DNA of 64,000 bases from Numida meleagris (GCF_002078875.1 NC_034412.1:76773458-76837457), one strand, 5' to 3'; counted from the stretch's first letter, positions 40,099-52,246 are shown. Made by a program: numbers and translations. The notes: generated from the sequence alone by a model not told the origin.

Positions 40099-41158
40099 GT
40101 AGTAAGCATACAAAATACGGGAGCATGTAGGTTTTTATACAGGAAAACATGGAGAAAAATGCTGAGGATTGGCCAGAAATCCTTCCAGTGCAGGATTTAG
40201 CAATAATATGGCCTCATCAGTTGGCTCATCTTTAACATTTCTGAGTCTGGCAGTTCTAATAACCTTGGTTCAGGTGTTCATACCAGAAAATCCATTTCAT
40301 GTCTGGCACCTTACTAAAAAAGAAAATGAAAATAGAAATTATGGGGACAGATTTCCATCTTTGTCTTTAAAGCAAGAGGCTTTTGATTTAAAGGAGGATA
40401 AAAGATTAATCCGCACTCATGCATTAATCTGGGGATTTGCATACATTTGGAAGAAAGTAGATTTTATCCAGTTGTGTTTGTCCTAAGGCATTACCAGGCA
40501 AGATTGCCCAGACTTTTCAAGGGACAGACTTGATGGTTGTAACTTGCATTATTTTTATAGAATAGAATGTAGAAAGCCATCTGGCTTGCTGCATATCTCA
40601 GGTATGTAGGTATAAGCATACTAAGTAATCCATGTGCTGCATTTTTAATGATTATTTGAAACAGAACATGTTTATTTGAGTTAGATTCAACCTTCTAAGC
40701 ATGTCAATTGCAAGAGGTCAAATTAATGGTTACAGTGTCCTCTTGTGTCTTCTAAAGACTGGTAAGATTGCTGTTCTTTGATAATAGAAAATAGTATCAA
40801 TGCCGTTGAAAATATCAAGCACAACGTATTTCTACCCTTTTTGTAATATTGAACACAATGAAACTTGTGGTCTTAGTTGTACAGCTTGGATTCGGATCAG
40901 GTTTTCATATATGTAAGCACATTTAAATTTCTTTCACTGCAATTGTAAATTAAATTCTGAAAGCTGAGGGTAAATTATTCGCTATCACTGAGATGTTAAA
41001 ACTTACTTTTTCATTGCATTTTATTCATTTCATATCTTTATACTAGTCTGCTTAGAATTCTTAGCTCCAAAATGCAGGTGGTAAGGAGTTACATCTACTG
41101 TTTATAGACAATAGCAAAGTGCTTTTTCTTTTTCATTTTTTTTTTTTTAAACTTTCAG

Positions 41159-41754
41159 TGGCTGGTAGACTTGGGAAAGAAGCGGAGAATCAAGAACAGG
41201 AGGGGCTGGTACATGCAGAAGAGCAGAAGGTGTCATCAGGAAGTCAAAGAGAAAACATCTGCCAGAACAGTGACCTAGGTTATCAGAAGGGTGAAAAGTC
41301 TCAAAATGCCAGTTCGCAAATAGCCTTTGAGGAGAAACAGACAGTGGTATCCAGGAAGAGATGCTGTAATGTGGGAGACGTCCAAGACAGTGTGATCTCA
41401 GGGAGACCTTCACCAGGGCAGAGTACTTATGAGTGCACTGTGTGCAAGAGATGTTTCAGCCGCAGCTCAAGCCTCTTCCATCATCAGCGTGCCCACAGTG
41501 CAAAAACACTTCACAAGTGCACACAGTGTGAGAGGGTATTCAACTTCAACTCAGCTCTGATTCAGCACCAAAAGATGCACCAGAAGCAGAAAGTATCATT
41601 AGAGTGTACAGAGTGCGGTGACCATTTTACTTGCAGATCTGGGCTCACTATCCATCAAAGGACTCACAAAAGGGAGAAGAAGCCCTACATGTGCTTACAA
41701 TGCAATCAGCGTTTCTACCGTGCTTCTGAGCTGGTGACTCATGCTCACTTGTGA
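41159..41754 (+). CDS. C2H2 zinc-finger protein, terminal coding exon (four fingers, last one incomplete)
   Basis: The main coding exon of a predicted 250-residue nuclear C2H2 zinc-finger protein, probably nucleic-acid binding. The acceptor is TTTTTTTTAAACTTTCAG, with AG at 41157-41158; the exon begins TG GCT, completing the split GTG codon. Residues 53 to about 143 are polar linker with no domain I recognise. Fingers in protein numbering are: 1, C145/C148/H161/H165; 2, C173/C176/H189/H193; 3, C202/C205/H218/H222, all C-x2-C-x12-H-x3-H; and 4, C231/C234/H247, where the stop falls one residue before the expected second histidine (H249 at H-x-H spacing might substitute). Linkers (SAKTLHK, QKQKVSLE, KREKKPYM) differ from canonical TGEKP, so tight multi-finger DNA binding is less certain. 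Helix positions -1/2/3/6 read R/S/S/H, F/S/A/Q, C/S/G/I and R/S/E/T. I cannot assign an orthologue. The domain call is firm; gene identity and target are unknown. Confidence 0.85.
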
Positions 41755-41884
41755 ATGTGATCCTTTGGGCCTCAGTAAACGGGAGCCAAAGGAATAAGGA
41801 AGAAGTACCAACTTGTCTAAAATTTTTTTTCACCTGATCTAACATAAAGTTGTGTGCAGGTAATGTCTAAGATTGGCAAAGGTA

Positions 41885-42110
41885 AAATTATAAATATCCT
41901 CAGCTGGAAGAGACCCACAAGATCACTGAGTCCAATTCCTGGCTCCACACAGGACTATCCGAAATTCAAATCATATTTCTGAGAGCATTGTCCAAATGCT
42001 TCTTGAATTCTGGTAGGTAGCCCCCAATGCAAAGAGCGTGATTGGAAGATCAGCTAATTGCTAAGATAATCCTGTGGCTGAAGAATGAATCTCCCTTCTA
42101 ACATATAAGC
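41885..42110 (-). mobile_element. CR1 LINE fragment, antisense within the zinc-finger 3' UTR
   Basis: Reads as the reverse complement of the CR1 3' region. The motif cagctggaagagacccacaa is followed by gatcactgagtccaattcct and the usual text about pocket-sized gaps in the list of CR1 3' end features. It lies between the stop codon and the candidate poly(A) signal of the zinc-finger gene. It is a degraded, non-coding remnant. Confidence 0.7.
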
Positions 42111-42297
42111 TTCTGTTAAGATGGAAATAGGAGTTTGAATTTATTTTAAAGATAGTATTTGAGAGAGAAATAGGACAGATTACTGGCGAAGATGAGAACT
42201 ATGTGCTTGTATTGGTACAGTTTTGATTCTAGGTTCAGCTACAGGGTGACCGTGTGCTAATTACTTTGTCTATCTATGCCTTTATGATTCGGTTTAA

Positions 42298-42303
42298 AAT
42301 AAA
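42298..42303 (+). terminator. candidate poly(A) signal of the zinc-finger gene
   Basis: A canonical AATAAA hexamer 544 bases past the stop codon at 41754. It is the first AATAAA I see downstream on the + strand. The 3' UTR would then include the antisense CR1 piece at 41885-42110. Confidence 0.4.
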
Positions 42304-43349
42304 TGTTAACTTAAATGTTAAACTTAAGTTTCTCACTGTAGAGTGTGGACTAACATTTGTCTGGATACTGAAGTTACTGGAGACAGATGTTTTGAGTAGT
42401 TTAATGGGCAACATTATGAAAGCCTAAGTGTCACTTCCATTGGCTTTGAAAGGGAAAATATTCTAAAACTGTGCTTTAGAAGTTTTTCACCTTCTAATGG
42501 TTTTTGGGTTGTGAACTTGCAAGGCATTTCTGAACGTTAGCCTTTTGTAATCATCCAGGGTTTCTGAAGGGATCAGCACCTGATCAAACATCAAAACAAA
42601 CCATTCTTTCCCACCCAGTGCTTATAGATCTCTGTAAGTCCTTGGCGTCAGCAGAACATCTTTGATGGTGATGCTAGGAGTCATCTCCTAGAAGTCTTTA
42701 ATTCCCAGCTTACCTACTATCTAGTTGAAGAGAAGGCAATTACTTGAGAATTGGACTTAAAGATAGACATGTCAGACCAGTGTCTCTACTGTCATGGAAA
42801 TCATCAGGATACTCAAACCAAAAATAAAAAGAGGACTTTTACTATGCAGTTACACATTTAATGTAAAATTGGGAAGTTACTAAGAATTGAAATGACTGTC
42901 TCATTCTCTCTGTCCCCTCTTGAATTTCACCAACTGAGTAGTCTCTGCTGAAGTTGGACCCCATCTTATGGGTCCGCAGATATCAGATTATTGATGTATG
43001 CTACAATTCCTTCCCTAAAGTAGTTTAACCAGTTTTCACTGAGGTGAAAGGATCAAGAGAGAGACTCTGAGGTACCAAAGCATGCTGGAGAAGCAGCTGT
43101 CATTACAGCCTGCTTTCTTGATGTGAGTCCACCTTGCTTTAGGGCTGTGTTAGCTTTCCTGTGGATGTAATTAGCAGTAATAATGCCAGAAGACTATTTT
43201 TGTATATTAATAAACATATTTTATGTTTATTGAAGTTATACTTCTTCTTACCTCCTTTCACAGCACCTGCCATCCAAAGTGTCTGGAAAAAGTTTCAGAA
43301 TCAGGAGATCTTGATTTTTTTTAAAATATTTCTGAGATACCACAGATAC

Positions 43350-43435
43350 CTCAGATATCACAGAATCACAGAAGAGGTTGGAAGGGACCTCTAGAGATAA
43401 TAGAGTTCAAGCCTCATATAATGTTATCTCTGATC
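43350..43435 (-). mobile_element. CR1 LINE 3'-end fragment
   Basis: atcacagaatcacagaagag followed by gttggaagggacctctagag is the reverse complement of a CR1 3' terminus with tail repeats. Only the terminal part is left. Confidence 0.8.
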
Positions 43436-44094
43436 CAGCAGTCACTTTGTGCACATTTTTAGAAGCCTGAGTTCACTTATTCTTCCATCTTAACTGTTGT
43501 GTTGTGTTCTGTTCTCTTATAAGATTATTGGCAGGTATTATTGACAGCTTATGTAATATATATATATCTTTTTTTCTTGCTCCTTTAAATGATATTTGTT
43601 ATAATAGTAAATATGAATTATGTGGAAAAATAAAATTTACAATGAGATGAAGCTTCAGCTTTGTGTTTTGACAACTGACTACTTCTGTTTTACTTTTTTT
43701 TTTTTCTTCATTGTAGTGGATATAATGTTTTGGGGCTTTAATCTTTATTTGAGTATATATATATAAAGTCTGTATATTGTATCTGGACAATACATAAGCA
43801 TAATTAACTTAAAATTCATTAAAGGCTAAGTATTACAACCCTTGTTTGTGATGGATTGGTGATGCTCAACAGTTGTATTGGTGAGCATACATGCTTACAT
43901 GCATGAGCATCCACCAACATCTGCATTTCTCAGCCAAGCATGAGCTTTGATACTAGTGACAATGACTGCACTCTGCCTATTGCAACTGTTAAGTTGTACA
44001 CTGGGCATCAATTTTCAGTCTTGCTTTAATGAATTTTGGATTGAACAATAAATCTAAACGTTTAACGAAGATGACCCCTTTGAAAATTAATAGA

Positions 44095-44415
44095 GGTTGG
44101 GGTGGGTGTCAAGAGGATAGAGCGAGGCTCTTTTTGGTGGTGCTCAGTGGCAGGACAAGGGGGTGATGGGCACAAACTGGAATAAAAAGTTTCACCTGAA
44201 GATAAGAAAAGACTTATTTACTTTGAGGTTGAGAGAGCACTGGAACAGGCTACCCACTGAGGTTATGGAGTCTCCTCCTCTGGACATACTCAGAACGCCC
44301 CTGGACACTTCTCCTTGCAGCCTACTCTAGGGAACATGCTTTAGCGGGGGAGTTGGACTGGATGGTCTCTCAAAGTCCTTTCTAACCCCTATGATTATGT
44401 GATTCTGTGATTTAG
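44095..44415 (+). mobile_element. CR1 LINE 3' fragment
   Basis: Sense CR1: ggtggtgctcagtggcagga, gatgggcacaaactggaata, cactggaacaggctacccac, gttggactggatggtctctc and the tail atgattatgtgattctgtga. It ends with the tail repeat, so the 3' end is intact and the 5' end truncated, as usual for target-primed insertion. Confidence 0.9.
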
Positions 44416-46751
44416 TGCCTGTCTTTATGTCCCTAATTTTTGTATCATCCCAATAAGTTGCATTTTATTGTTACTTTTCCACTCTGAAATCCTTTCTTAG
44501 TTTTCCCAGATCTTCCTCATGCTTAATGGACAGTTCAGATATGAAATTTTATATCAGATAACAACATCATTGGAGTAGATGAGTGCAGGTTTTTGTGGCT
44601 GTTCTAGAAATTTGGTAGTTAAACGGACTCTATTTGTGGTCTTTCTTTTTGTTCTTGAAACAGTTATTTTTGATTTTTGAGTGATCCGTTAAGCTTAACT
44701 TGCAACACAGAGACAAAGAGAAATCCTGGTTGATTTGGACCAGCAGATAGAGCTTCTTTATGAGTAGTAAATCTGAAAAGTCTGAATGCCTAAATTCAGA
44801 CCCTCAGAGGAGTGAAAATTTGAGTATATTGCTCTGTGTGCTGAACTAGAATTAATATGAACTAGATACATTCCAGATCTGGAAGCAGGAGTAATAGACG
44901 TGTTCCCATCGTTTGGAGAATACTAGCAGTTTCTTGTGCTCTGAACAACAGAGAATGTCTATGCAACAGTTATTTTGTAAATAATTTAGTTTAATTAATT
45001 CTGATATAGATTGCTGACAAATTGTCGATTAATTTAGACTATGTGGAGAGTTTGAGGAGTGTGCAATATTTCATTATAAAGAGCAATTAGGACAATAAGT
45101 TTTCTTTTGATAGTAAGTGGTAAATCTTGGACAATATCAATTTTAAATTAATATCTAATAAACATGCTATTTATTTGATAGATTTCTATACAAATTCATT
45201 TGGTTTTCAAGTACTAAAGTTATCTCACTTCAGAGTCATGTTTTTTATAAATTTAAGCAGTGGAGGCTGGGGGAAAAAGAGAGACTGCACTCACTCTGCA
45301 TAAATCCACTCATATATAGTAGATGGCTAACCTTTATTTCTTCCCATCTCAGCTGGATGACCTCCTAACTGAGGTGTCAGCATTTTTTTTGAGGAAATCA
45401 CTACAGTGTCAGAACTCATATTGCCGTTGTGGATGATCTTATCTGTATTTGGACACTGAGATAATTTTTTGTTCTGAAAGAAAAGGGCCAAAGTGTTCAT
45501 TTCTATCATCCAGATAATTTTCTAGTTATTTGTCTTCTAATAGCGTGGTGCCAGTTGCTGGGAAAAAGTCGTAATTGTGATTCAGTCCTCAAGATAAGGC
45601 TCTTAAAACCTGAAAACAAACACTGCGGGATAGAAAAATTAATTTCAGACTAGAAATTAACTAAAGATGATGCTATTAACAATGGAGCTACTGTTACCAA
45701 GAATGGCTTTTCTTACATGCTTGTACAAAGTGCAGAGTACAACTATGCTTTAAAATGAACTCCGTTAGGGTTGCCACTCCAGAATGGTGGGCAAAAAATG
45801 TGAGTGGGTGTATAGCTCTGGATATTTCTGAGTGCTGTCAGGGACAGTAAAGAGACGTTTAGGAGTGCCACTCTCCTTCTCCCCCGTGGTCCCAAGAAGA
45901 TATCTCCTAGCGGTCAAGTTATTACACCCAGCGTATTCCACCAAAACATCGATTTCTGAACTTCCAAAGCTTCATTGCTCCAGTAATGCCTGGTAGGGCA
46001 ATCTGCTTCTCCTAGCAGGCTTTTTCTTTTGTTACTATAGTTAGATAACTATAGTGCTACAGAATGCACGTGTGGGGTACAATGTCTCTCAGGATGGAGG
46101 ATTAAAAATATGCAAGAAGACACAGTTCTGAATTTCACAAGCATTTGGAGAATGTTCTGTGCCTGGAGCTGAAGAGTCTAAAATCCTTTATAAATAGGTA
46201 AGGGCAAACCGAACACTTACTAATACAGTTAAGCAAACATCAGTTTTTACTATACAGAAGGTATTTCTGATGTTTTCAAATACTCGTGTTTGTGTTTTAG
46301 CAACTTCTGCTACGTGCAATTTTTTTATTTGAATTTATTTGAATTCCTTTTCTTTATAGTCATACCAAGAGAATAAAAAGTCTGTTTCATGGGAGAGTAT
46401 TGACTTCATCAGGTTTAGGTTTCTTTTAATCAGTTATTACAGAAATAAATGAAAACAATGTGTTGCCAGATATTCCAACTTACTTCGTAATATAGGGAAA
46501 AAAGCTCACAAATGTGGAAGGTCTTGGCTCTTACTAAGTCTTCAGGGGTTAAAAATTGTACTACTTTTTTTCCTTTATAAGTATTTCATCTGATTTGTTA
46601 AGTCTTCTTTCACAACTTTTATTGAGAGTTACCACTTCCACATGTGTACATTTTAATAATTTGTTCTTCCAAATGTTGCTTTCAAAGGAGCTTATTCCAG
46701 AAAAAGAATCTGTGGGGTATTCTTGCTCAATGAGCCTTATTTCTTGAATTA
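44416..46751. other. gene-free stretch
   Basis: Contains a 9-bp-arm perfect inverted repeat with a 4-base loop at 46034-46055 (ACTATAGTT/AACTATAGT). No gene recognised. Confidence 0.55.
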
Positions 46752-46756
46752 CTTCC

Positions 46757-47374
46757 TGTCATGGTTTTATGATCTTTGTTATCGGTATTCCACATCATAA
46801 CATCATGTAAAGCACTGGGAGTTAAAAAATTAATGCTCCAGTTCTGTGGACTGCCAATTTTCCAGGTGCCTGGTTCTCAGAAGAGAAGAAGAACTACATA
46901 CCCCAGAGGACTTTGAATTCAGAGGGAATGATAAAACTCCTCACAAGTCACGAGATGCTCTTTTGTTCTGCTGTTCATCTCAGCAGTGGAATGTCTACCT
47001 GTTTCGCCTTCAGTTCTAGAGTAAGGCCTTCAGTTTTGGACACTCTCATTTTATTTGACACATTAGCCTCAATTCCACTTATATTGTATTATATTGTGTT
47101 ATCTTGCATACCAATATCATATTTAGTAAATTAGCTTTCGTCCTCAGATCATCGCTGCTGTTCTGTGTTTAGGCCCATCTCCCTTTCCCCCTTTTCCCTT
47201 TTCCCCTTCCCCGGGGTGTGGGTCCATGGGTCTCCCTGCTCCATTCGTCACAGAACTGGGCCAAACCGGCCCACAAACCATTTACACCTCCCTCCTCCAC
47301 CCCCTCTTTTGGGCCGGTGGGCCTGCTGTCCACCTGTCACGGACACAGATAGATCTAGAGATAACTCTGTGACA
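46757..47374 (+). mobile_element. complete solo LTR of an endogenous retrovirus, copy 2
   Basis: A 618-bp element starting TG and ending CA, bracketed by a direct duplication CTTCC (46752-46756 and 47375-47379; a sixth base A also matches). This is the signature of retroviral integration followed by LTR-LTR recombination. It is homologous to 38485-38995. Its 3' part is C-rich (ccctttccccc, ccccggggtgtgggtcc) and GC-richer than the flanks. No gag, pol or env sequence is present. The short frames over it are not genes. Confidence 0.8.
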
Positions 47375-48074
47375 CTTCCTTACATATGAAAATGCAGATA
47401 TCGCTTTTGATTTCTCTTAGATAATTAATGACAAAGTGCCTAATTTATTAAATTAAGTAGCTTTAACTCATACTGCCTTCTGTTATACAAGCTTAACTCC
47501 TGTAAACATTAAGGCAATTTTTGCTTCAAATACTGAGAGTGAATACCCCTTTTTCCTATATTATTGACTAGATGCTAAACTGTGTCAACTCAAACTACAT
47601 TTGAGTTTCTTGTATTTTACTTAATCTTGTGGGACTCCAATGGATGTGTGGATTTATAAGTGATTTTGAGTATCAGTATGAGTAATGCATATTCTGTGCA
47701 TCAGATCTGAGGTGTATGTGGCCCTGGATGGGTCATGGGAGAGCCTATCTGAAGTTATGAACATCCTTTCTATGTGAATGAGTTGGGTCCTTAAAGAGAG
47801 GAAAGGGAATACTAACTGCCAGTTTTATAACACAGAAATAAGAAGAGTGCATGTTTTGTGTCTAATTTATTTTAAATGACTTCTGTGTAGCCTACAGAGG
47901 ATAAAAATCGATGTTACTGAATAGATGAAAATTTATTAGTGTAGACAGTATTTACTTACACAAATGTATTGCTAGACATACGAAGTTAAGATTGAAGTCA
48001 GAAGAAATACTGTACTTATGATATACTGACAATGAGGCCTAAAGGGTTTCATCTCACTTAGAGTTTTACAGTGA

Positions 48075-48250
48075 ATTTCATAGAATCATAGAATGGCTTG
48101 GGTCAGAAAGGACCTCAAAGATCATCAAGTTCCAACCACCCTGCCTCAGGCAGGGTTGCCAGCTGCTAGATTAAGTACTAGATCAGATTGCCCAGGATTG
48201 CATCCTACCTGGCCTTAAACATCTCCAGGGAAGGGGCATCCACAAACCTT
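48075..48250 (-). mobile_element. CR1 LINE 3'-end fragment
   Basis: tcatagaatcatagaatggc, then ttgggtcagaaaggacctca, gatcatcaagttccaaccac and ccttaaacatctccagggaa give the reverse complement of the CR1 3' end and adjoining body. Confidence 0.9.
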
Positions 48251-48489
48251 TATCTGTTTCTGATCTCTTTACATTGATTGTGTTCTTTGTCATACCTCTT
48301 GCTTCTGTCCAGTTATTCAGAAACTGTTCAATGTACAAACACATTTTTTTAATAGTCACTTGCACATCTTTTTAACTTTAACTTTGGCTTTTTTTATAGC
48401 ATTTATCATGAGTAACCTATGTGACTTTTTTTCCAGTTGCATCAGTTGCTGTGAGACTGATTGTAGCAGAAATGCTAAGTCACATCTTG

Positions 48490-48720
48490 AACCAGTGATT
48501 GAGCACTTGGTGGGAGGGCAGGGCCAACCCAGCGGAGCTCAGGTGCATGCAATGCACCTGAGTGACTGGAAGGGGTGGAACCAGGATCCACCCCTTCCAA
48601 GACCTCATTTAAGGGTTGGCAGTAGAAGCAGGGATATGCCTGTGGATATCTCTGTATAGCTGAGGCCCTCTGAAGGCAAGCAGCAACTTTTGTTTATTTC
48701 TGTGTCCTTGGCTGTTACAT
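48490..48720. repeat. unclassified hairpin-bearing segment, possible LTR or other interspersed repeat
   Basis: A GC-richer island in AT-rich DNA containing two adjacent perfect inverted repeats: 48541-48559 (8-bp arms AGGTGCAT/ATGCACCT, 3-base loop) and 48567-48599 (13-bp arms TGGAAGGGGTGGA/TCCACCCCTTCCA, 7-base loop). The text around it feels like an avian dispersed repeat, possibly an LTR, but I could not define ends or a target duplication. Confidence 0.5.
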
Positions 48721-48799
48721 TTGAGTGAATCCTCACTTGCTGCAGCCTAGTACCTTGCTGCTCTGTTGTAGTTGCTGTGCTTTCCATTGCATCACACTG

Positions 48800-51700
48800 A
48801 TAAAGTGGGTTATTGCATTCTTTTAGTTGCACTCTTTCCATTACTTCTTTCTTTCATTGAATGGAAACAGTACAGAAACTCTATTTGTAATATTTGTGAA
48901 AAATACTCTCTGCTCAGCAGTCAAAAGAAGAAGTTAAAATCAGGGTAGAAAACAGTTTAATGAAAATTGGACAAACCTTCAATATTCATTGTTTAGCTAA
49001 TAAAATAGAATTTTAATGAAAAAGCTTTATAATGGGTGTGGCAGCAGTGTAATGGAGACAAGCCATGTGAGTGTAGTGTAAACTCCTCTGAGCTATTCAT
49101 GTGCTAACCGTTATCTGTGACAGCATAGGGCTTTGCAAGGTCTAAATTATTACCACACTACAAAGTAAATAATATAAATCTAAATCATAAATTTCTGATC
49201 TGTCCTACAGTCAAAATAATATAATGCCACATGATAGTGGAGGCTTTAGAAGCTGTCAGGGAAGAAACTAACTTAATTGAGTAGTGGCAGCTGTGCAGAG
49301 GACAAGGAAATGTAGTAGTGTAATTCTGATGTGTCTGAGGTTTTTTGAGCATAAGGTTTTGCTTTACTTAAAATTTGGCAGTACAAGTGTGTGCCGAGTG
49401 TGTGTTACATACCTTTACTCAGAGCATAAAGTATTCTCCTAATGTGGAGAAGGAAGGTGTTCAACGTGCTAGATAAATGTAGATGTTCTTGCACACATAC
49501 TCAAGAAGTTTAGTGTTGCTCTGTAGCAATATAGATTTAATTTAGCTGTCAGTTGACTTATAAATCCTTGTGTATTTCCAAACTATGGTGTAGTTTCCTG
49601 TAGTTCTCTGAAATTTTGTTAACTTTAAGTTGCTAAACAAAGTACACTTCCTATGCATTAATCATTAAAAATACTTTTAAAATGTATTTCTAATAAGTAA
49701 TACATACTGTGAAAGATTGTTCTTCGTTTATGGATAGCTCCTAGAGCAGCCTGAATTTTAAAAATAATTCATGGGAAATTAACAAGCACTCATAATGAAT
49801 AAACTTAGGGACAGTTTAATGACTATTCATCAACAGTTCATGCACAACAAATCCAAGTGTTTATCAAAGATGTTCATAAACATAGTGCACAAGCAGCTTT
49901 AATGAACTGATAAAGAACATTAATGAACCGTCATTATAAATTTCCCTTTGCTGAGAATGGCATCCTCAGAGGAGATCTAACATGTTAAATTCTTTTTCTT
50001 TTGAAGAAATTAAACATGGGTATTTAAAAAAAAAAAAAACAAAACACTGTACACAGATGTGAAATCAGAATATATATTTTTGTCATGATTCAGGCATCTA
50101 TCTTTGAGAGATCTCTGAAGGCTGTTCTGTGAGAAGTGTATTAGATATATTATCAGATACAGAGTAACTACTTACTTACTTTGAAGTTGGTATCTTGGCT
50201 GTGGATTTTATGACTATTTATTTTCTACAGAATACAGAGCAGAAATATAGGGCTGCATTTGAGGAGCCCTTGAGAAGGAAAACTTGAAACTTTAATCAGA
50301 AGAATAAGGTTGGTTTTTCTTTTTTAAATACAGGTCTGAGAAAGAGGAGTAATGTTCAGCACCTCACAGATAGAGGGAGACTATAGCTAGAATAGCATTT
50401 GAATACCGAAGGTTATCATCAAGAAGTTCAAAATGACACTGCACATTCATGGACAACAGATCCATTATTATTATAATTAAGCCCATATTAAGGGCTTAAT
50501 AAACTGAATATGTAGGAATGTACCCTCTAACACTGTGGCTGCTAGAGGTAGACTCTATTGTTGTCTTTTAAATGGAGCCTCCTGAGGCAGGAGGAAGGAC
50601 ACTGATCTAAACCACTAAAGCTTTTCTTATGCTCTGTAAATGAAAGAGGCCAGTCTTTGGGAAGTTGGTGAAGGATGTTCAAATTAGAACATGATGAGCA
50701 TCAGAGACTTTACGGCCGACAAAGACTGATTATTATTGTTTTCACACCCTGCATAATACTGAATGGAGAATTTACACTGACATGTATCTTTTAGAAATGT
50801 TTGTACTGTTTTATTTCAGATTTCAAAGTGTTTTGGTAGTAGACCAAAAGAGACAAGACACAAGTATAAGACCTCTCTTTTTGGTATCTGAAGAGCTTCT
50901 AATCTGTTGACAGAAAATTCTTTTCTCTAAATTCCATCTTAAGTATTAGTGGAAAAAGTTGTATTCTTTCTCACAAAAACTGAATGTAAAGCACAACAGC
51001 TTCAGCCCAGCAAATTTAAATAATGGGTTCAGGAGATCAGCTTAACACTTTTCCATTTGATGACTTTGGTTATGAGTATATCTTAAATTTTAAAAAAATC
51101 ATTATAGTTAGGTGCATACATTATTCATATTATATTTTACTGTTGAAAAATGACTATGTAAGATTTTATTTAAATTGAATTTGTAATCCAAAGTAGAAAG
51201 TGTGTAAAGTATTTATTTAGCATGGTTCATTTTCATTGGTGGTACAGTAAGGAATAGGCTGATCTCTGTTCATATTTATAAAATACAATTATGAGTTCCG
51301 TGTTACTTCTAGTAACTGACTAAAGCTTCACCAGCATGGTGATGAAGGCATGGATGAAAGAATGTATAACTATATACTCGTTCCTTTTCACAGCATGTTA
51401 AAATATATGGACAGCATATTAATCACAGTTTCACTCCAAAAACATTGGAAGTCAACTGAGTAAAATCACATTTATCTGCAGAGGAACTGGAGGAACAAAA
51501 CATTATTTCTTCAACTGGGATATGCTTTTTTATCTCTAATTCATAGTTATTGGAATAAGATGAAAGCTGTACTAATCATTGCACTGAATTTGCTTTGCAT
51601 GCAGAATAACTAAGCTGCTTCTAGTTTTACTACTACTGAACTTAATAGATATCCATATAACTTCTTATGTTCAAGATCCCGTTACAGGCAAAAAGGGAGC

Positions 51701-51997
51701 ACATAGATAAAGCCACAAACAGTATAATTGAAACCTAAAAAGTAATAAAAGAATTATTACTGGTCTGTATTCTTTGTTATTTAAAAAAAAAGGTAATGGA
51801 AAGAAGAAGTCTCTGTAATATGAATCCTTTTAAAACTTACACATACATACACTTGATGGTATTTACCCCTTGTCTTGGTTGTACGGGCATTGTGCCAGCA
51901 CCACCTTTCTGGGTCCTGATGTCAATGATACCAGTAAGTGTAAGGAGAGTATTAATAGTTAGCAGTGAGTCCTTTCTTGGGAGAAATGTGTTGATAG
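48800..51997. other. gene-free AT-rich stretch
   Basis: No gene or transposon recognised. Near 49.75-49.95 kb the motif ttaatgaac recurs and might mark a very old repeat, but I cannot classify it. Confidence 0.5.
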
Positions 51998-52246
51998 CTT
52001 CTTCCTTATTCTACTATCCACTTGTGGTCATTTTTATGTGTACGAACGGTCTCTTGTTCTTTGTTATTCCTAAGTCTTTTTTTGTAATACTTTGTTTCTT
52101 TAACTGCCCTATCCACCCTCACTTCTTCCTTATTCTACTATCCACTTGTGGTCATTTTTATGTGTACGAACGGTCTCTTGTTCTTTGTTATTCCTAAGTC
52201 TTTTTTTGTAATACTTTGTTTCTTTAACTGCCCTATCCACCCTCAC
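51998..52246. repeat. perfect 124-bp tandem duplication
   Basis: Unit 51998-52121 is followed directly by a copy at 52122-52245 (plus one more matching base). By eye I find no mismatch between the two. The unit starts cttcttccttattctactat and ends ccctatccaccctca. It is AT/pyrimidine-rich, and I do not recognise it as a known transposon. A 133-residue + frame (51796-52197) runs into it, but 124 is not a multiple of three, so the copies are read in different frames; I do not support that frame as a gene. Confidence 0.95.

Noticed and set aside
40169..40486. 105-residue + frame between the two zinc-finger coding exons
   Set aside because: It sits in the intron. The flanking exons join in phase without it, and I see no matched acceptor and donor pair around it.
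49770..49940. Recurring ttaatgaac motifs as an ancient DNA transposon
   Set aside because: No terminal inverted repeats or target duplication could be defined; it may be chance in AT-rich sequence.
51796..52197. 133-residue + strand frame with hydrophobic stretches
   Set aside because: It spans a frame-shifting tandem duplication, has no family resemblance or splice support, and its hydrophobicity follows from T-rich DNA.
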